Shown: in pieces, positions 59,065-64,000 of the stretch | Layout of the letters: every line of letters begins with the position of its first letter | Numbering within the stretch: the first letter of the stretch is position 1 | Source of the DNA: Synchiropus splendidus | Lineage: Eukaryota > Chordata > Actinopteri > Syngnathiformes > Callionymidae | NCBI RefSeq assembly: GCF_027744825.2 | Contig: NC_071334.1 | Coordinates: 26,613,937 to 26,677,936, forward strand | DNA: 64,000 bases | Direction of reading: 5' to 3' | The notes under the pieces: model-generated | Seen by the model: only the letters and a program-made list of their open reading frames with translations | The model's database searches: none | What the model was told of the DNA's origin: nothing | Program-made: the position numbers and the translations under genes

Positions 59065-60707
59065 TAATTAAAATGTCAGTTTAACAAAAAAAAAAATCAA
59101 CAATAAATAGTCGGATGAAACCTCAAGCTCTTTGAAGCAACCTGGCTTGCTGGTTAGTTGTTGACATTAGCAGAGTTTGGTGTCACCAAATGAATGTCGT
59201 ACTGTTGGTGTGAAAGATACCATGCCATTACATTTTTACTCATAACTGTACGCAAACAATCACAAAAGTTTGTTGAACAACACCACGTAAGGCGAAGGTC
59301 CCTCACTTCAGTTCAAGTAGCTACATTATTCAACTTGTGGTCAGTCGTTTTCGGAGAGTCCTTTCTCTCAGTCTTCTCTTTCTGCATCCAATTATCGTGC
59401 TCCAGTTCTCTTTGTGAGTCCAGCATTTCTGAAACTTTTGGGACTGGCACTGACGATGGACATCCAATGGGCCCATGAGAGGTCGACATTTAGAGAAAAC
59501 AGAACTTGCACCTCTCGAGTCTAGCATCCAACATTTAGCATCACAGAAGCTGTTGGATTCTACCAAATAAAGGTTACGCCTTCAGTCAATACATTTTTTT
59601 TTGTTTGTTTGTTTGCACTTGACACTTTTGCGAAAATCAGATAAAAGACTGTTTAGAGATGCAAACACTGGGAGGTATAGGTCTTATGCTTCTTTACCAG
59701 AGCAATTCATTATAAGTAAAACAGTAAAACCATTTTCCAAGTTGTGTTTTTGACTGATGTTTTCTAACAAATGTCACTCAGATGCTATTGCATTGCAAGA
59801 CCTTTCTGAGATGTGTCGTCTTGAATCTTGCTGTTTTTTGTTCATTTAAATGCCAAGATCAGTTATAGAACCACAATGAATGATTGAAAAACAATGGGTG
59901 GAAAAATAAGTGGTAGTTATGAGTTCGAGATGAAAACTTGAACCGTATCATTCATGATTTACTTTGCCTCACAACCCAAACAGTGTTTAAGTCATGCTAC
60001 GCTATGTATTAGATTTCCGATTTAGAATTGCTGGACCGCAACAGCCTCTTACTTTAAACTGTTTTCTGCAGTCAAATTCCTATCAGATGGCTTATGGCCA
60101 CAAGAGAGGTCAGCCACATTCACTGGAGTTCCTCCTGAGAATATTCCAAAAACAACATTGTAAAAGAGACAGCCTTCAGAGGGAAAAGATGTTATATGTC
60201 ACCCTCCGAACATTAGGTCAGGGGGAACCTCTTTCTGGAAATGGCAACCGTTTAACACATTTGTTTTGGTTCAGTCTGCTTCCACATGGGGGAGACAAGC
60301 TCCTCCCAACTCCAGCCCCTTTTTTCTCTTTGGAAGGAAAGAACATGTGGGAATGCATAAATATTTTCTCCTGGAGAAAGAATTAAAAATGTAAAAGGGA
60401 TATTACATAGATGTGGAGTAGTGAGAGAGGAGGAATAGCCCTGTTTAAGAATTGACGTGCACAAAGGTCTTGCCAGGTGTCACTGTTGAGGATTAATGCA
60501 CATGTTTAGTAGAGGGGCAAGAAAAGAGGCTAGAGAGGAAACGCTTCAAACCTTGGCAAGGTGAAACGCAGAGTAGGAGAGGCAAGAAAAAGAGAGTACA
60601 GACAGTGGGGGAGTGGAGGAGTTAAGCACCCTGCTCTTCCAGCAAAGCAAGGAGAAGGAAGAGAAGAGTGATAGAGTTTGAGAAGGAGGGAGAAGAGTCA
60701 TCTGGAC
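59065..60707. other. upstream region of the candidate exon, no gene seen
   Basis: Non-coding sequence ends in a purine-rich stretch (60600-60700, GGAGAAGGAAGAGAAG type) immediately before the candidate signal-peptide exon, consistent with a 5' leader. Confidence 0.45.
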
Positions 60708-60783
60708 ATGGGGATTTGCGCTGTTCTCCTCATCTGTCTCTCCCAGGTGGAACTGGGTAGAGTCTGGGCTCAAGAGCATGAAG
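60708..60783 (+). CDS. candidate signal-peptide first exon, gene unknown
   Basis: The plus strand reads ATGGGGATTTGC onwards, 25 codons beginning MGICAVLLICLSQVELGRVW, then AQEHE, and then the donor GAAG|GTAAGC. This is a typical secretory signal peptide (hydrophobic core AVLLICL). It ends in phase 1, as first exons of secreted and membrane proteins often do. No second exon could be recognised before the right edge, so the gene would run out of the window, and I do not recognise it. It could be a chance reading, since no homologue is visible. Confidence 0.4.
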
Positions 60784-63700
60784 GTAAGCCCCTTTTATTA
60801 TGTCAAATATCTTAACAATAATTCTATTTTCTTGGAGACAGGCATTCATTTCTACAAGGGATCTCAGATTCCAGTAATCATAAACACAGAATGTTCATGT
60901 TTGTTTGTTTCTTTTTGTGTGTTTTGTTTTGTGGAAAACTGGGTGCAACATCATTTCTGACACCTTTTGGGTTGGATTTGTAGCATGTGTTCAATTGTGA
61001 GGCCCTGGACACTCTCATGTGTCAGTAACAGGAAGCTCATGAAAGTCGTTGCATGTCTGTCTGGATTTTGTTAGGCACTAAAACCTTCATCGTTCAAAGT
61101 GAGAAATGAAATGTGCATTTGCTTTTCATTTGGTTTAATTGAAAAGGAAGGGCTTTGTTCGTCAGAATGACACAATCTCTTTAGCCATTTAGGAGCCAAC
61201 AAAAGCCTGTTGATTTCATTGTAATTTGTTCTTTCGGTCCAAAAGGGATTTCTTAGAAAAGACAGGCATCAAACGCAACAGATGCTTCAGGCTTCACCTA
61301 AAGTGAAACTGTCAACAATCACCACCATTTACAGTGTTTTATGAACGCATTTGACAAAAACAGGATAACCCTTCCCCTCCAAACGTATGCATGTATTTAT
61401 TTTTACTCTCCTTCGAGATGCATTATTTTTAGCCAGCCCTGGATCTACCACTGATGCTCCTCCTCTGACAATCAGAACAGTGATGCTCCAGTTTCCTTGG
61501 CCTCTCCTGTGGTCCCAGTTCCTCTGATCAGGTTCCTCGTTTTGCTCAGGGCGACCTGACACATACTATACAAAACTTGATACTGTCTAAACAACCTCAG
61601 CCAATATCCTTGCCCCAGTTCCACCATATTTTCTAACATTATCTCTAGCAAGGATCCATCTGGGAATTTACTCAGTAAGGGGTTCCAAAACTTGTCTGTT
61701 CATGCCATTTTATTTGGAGAAACATGAATATCAATAATAAAACTGGAGATAATCCTGCAATTCCGAACTAATAATCTCAAAAGGGACAGGGAGAGTCTGG
61801 GTGTCAATGAACACTATAAGCATTAGAATGTATCACTGACACACTGGTGCTTCTTAAAATGGTATCACAGGTACAAACAGCCAAGAAAAACAGTTGTCAT
61901 TGAAGTCGTAACGAGAAGATGAAGCAATTGAATCATACCAACGAATGAGCAGCATAGTTATGATCATGATGGCTCCAGTTCTTTTCATCATCGCGAGTCA
62001 CACCGTGCAGCCATAGTCAAAGGGCAGACATAGAGATGACAATGATGAAATGTCTATCAAACGCTGTTATCGCCTCTTTTAGGATTAAAAATGCATTCAT
62101 TCCCATCAGCATGGTCATTGTTACAAGATAGCAATACTCCCAACACCAATGTTTTCTCAAATTGTTTCCAGATTCTTTTTACAGTTTTAATATTTGGCAA
62201 ACGTATCAACCACAAGCACTCACCACCATCTGGAAAAGGGAATTTTATGTCACATGCAATAAAAATGGAAAAGCCTTTTCCAACATTAACAAAGCCAAAA
62301 AGCTGCTCCATAATGCAAAGTTAAGCATAAAGCTTTATTCATTCGCCAATCTGTTCACAATACCAAATGCAGCTTTTTTGGCATAACCATTGAGGTGTTA
62401 TTGATTCATTGCAGTTACCACAGCTGTTCCTCCAGTGAATTTGATGCGCACGGAACATTTTTAGTAACATCTGAAACAATTACACATGGTTTGCAGAGGT
62501 GACTGTCCACTATCCACATTCCAAAGATTCTGAAAAACCACCAGGACTGACATATCTGGACCAGGGATCTCGTCCTTCTGCTCAGTGTCACTGAGCCTAT
62601 AAAACCTTTGACAAACAATTATTACCTTCTTCTTCAAGGTACATTTCAAACTGTCAAAGAGCTGGAACAGAAGTGGATACGTCTCATACTTGAATTTCAT
62701 CCTGCAGACTAGACGGAAGCAGCTGTAACTGTTGTCTGAAATGTGTAACTAAAGCTCATATTGAAAAAAAGACGCATGTCTAGTCATGAAAAAAAAAATC
62801 TGAATTGTGTGAGAATACGGCTGATATTAATTTAAAGAGCAACTAATGTCCAAATCCAACTTTCCTGACTCATGCATATGTTTCAGATGTTGAAGTATTC
62901 CTCTCCATGATGTAGAAAGTCCCACATTATGAAGAGTCTCCACTTTGCAGTTAAGTTATTGCTTTACAAAGTTCTCCCCCGTCTGAAATCTCAGCAAAAA
63001 AGAAAGTACGAGCCTCCAACCTCCTTATTAGACCGAGTGGGAGATGCGACAGGGATTCATCCCCCCGAACAAAAAAACAAACAGAAAACATCCCCCCAAT
63101 AAAACTGCCACGTCTGCTTTCCAACCCTCTTTTTACAGCAAATGTTGGAAATATAATGTGGCAATGTTAAAGCTCAATTGAAAAGTTACGATTGAAAGCT
63201 CCATCAACATTTAACCTCCCTCAGGTACATGCACAGCCATTTGGGGAGCTGGTACTCAAGCTAGCAAAAAAGGCACGCATCAGAAACACATTATTATTGT
63301 TGTTGTCACAGAAATAACCAACTGCAATTTGTCTATTCTGACAAATATGTATTATCCGTGTGCAATGTTTACCGCTCATTTGCATGACTGGTCAGTGGCC
63401 TAGTGATTATCACAAACTGCCTTGAAGTGATAGGTTACAACTTTAACTTAAATTATGGAAGTGATGAGAGAGTAATTCTTTTTGTTCAAGAATCTAATAA
63501 ATCATTATATCATCTCCGGAAAAAGGGCTGGTTCTTGGCACCACCAGGGGTCTATCAGTGCGTGTCCCATAGCGCCACATGTCCCCGCCATTTCATCGTG
63601 TGTCCCCCCCCATTTTTACAACTCACCTGCTCAACAGCTACTGGATCGAACGTGTCATTCCCGTAACTTTGTTCGGCATTTCTCATTGTTATTATCTTAA

Positions 63701-64000
63701 TTAACATGTGTGTGCACATGAACAACACACACGTACGTGAAATGATCTCAGATTTCCAGCAATGTGCCAGTCATCACAGGCAGACACGGAAGTGAGAGAG
63801 TGAGAGACAGAACCGAGCCAAAAGCGAAGTCATGTAACTAGTAGAACTAGGCCAAAACGCGGTTTGTAGTAATTCTGCAGACAGACTCTGTCATTAATGC
63901 AGCAATCTCCTCCATCGTTCATGGCTAACCCTAACCATAACCATAACCAAGTGCACGGACAGGACGGTCTACGTCGATGTAGAGTGTGACAGCAGCTGTC
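60784..64000. other. right-edge region, no exon recognised
   Basis: If the exon at 60708 is real, this is its first intron. It is AT-rich, with no clear repeat. A short stretch of telomere-like units (CTAACCCTAACC, then CATAACC) lies at 63925-63949. Confidence 0.45.

Noticed and set aside
63925..63949. Telomere-like CCCTAA units
   Set aside because: Only about four imperfect units, too few to call an interstitial telomere.

Overview
The window is nuclear DNA from a vertebrate, almost certainly a ray-finned (teleost) fish. Its genes are split into many short exons with GT-AG junctions. They encode vertebrate-specific proteins, many introns are only 60-150 bp, and dinucleotide repeats and short DNA transposons are common, as is typical of compact teleost genomes. 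No prokaryotic or viral gene was recognised. The species cannot be named from the sequence.

Left third (1-31.5 kb). This is mostly non-coding, but it carries short first coding exons on the minus strand. Two of them (788-901 and 16508-16567) match the alternative N-termini of ankyrin-G (ank3). A third exon of similar build (29116-29148) may be another ank3 start. All three end in the same phase (0), so they can splice to one common exon 2 that must lie left of the window. The space between them is intron filled with hAT-type miniature elements, a dead hAT transposase, a LINE tail and microsatellites.

Centre (31.5-50.9 kb). Three complete genes reassemble exon by exon. acsl5 (minus, 20 coding exons, 682 aa) is an acyl-CoA synthetase. 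gucy2g (plus, 22 exons, 1115 aa) is a receptor guanylyl cyclase. tectb (minus, 10 coding exons, 339 aa) is beta-tectorin of the inner-ear tectorial membrane. The order tectb-gucy2g-acsl5 is that of the mammalian 10q25 block, but here gucy2g is intact whereas the human copy is a pseudogene. acsl5 and gucy2g diverge from a 3 kb intergenic region. gucy2g and tectb converge, with poly(A) signals about 170 bp apart.

Right part (51-64 kb). A small four-exon secreted Dickkopf-like gene lies on the minus strand (52831-53800, 196 aa) behind a TATA box. About 7 kb of gene-free DNA follows, then one candidate signal-peptide exon on the plus strand (60708-60783) whose gene would continue beyond the window. 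A second copy of a hAT-type element found at 24.6 kb lies here, inverted.

The genes do not form one pathway. The most notable points are the ank3 multi-promoter 5' region joined to the acsl5 block, the functional gucy2g with a stop-free 66 bp intron, the Dickkopf-like gene with two Cys-rich domains and almost no linker, a GC-AG intron in tectb, and element boundaries with exact or near-exact target duplications.
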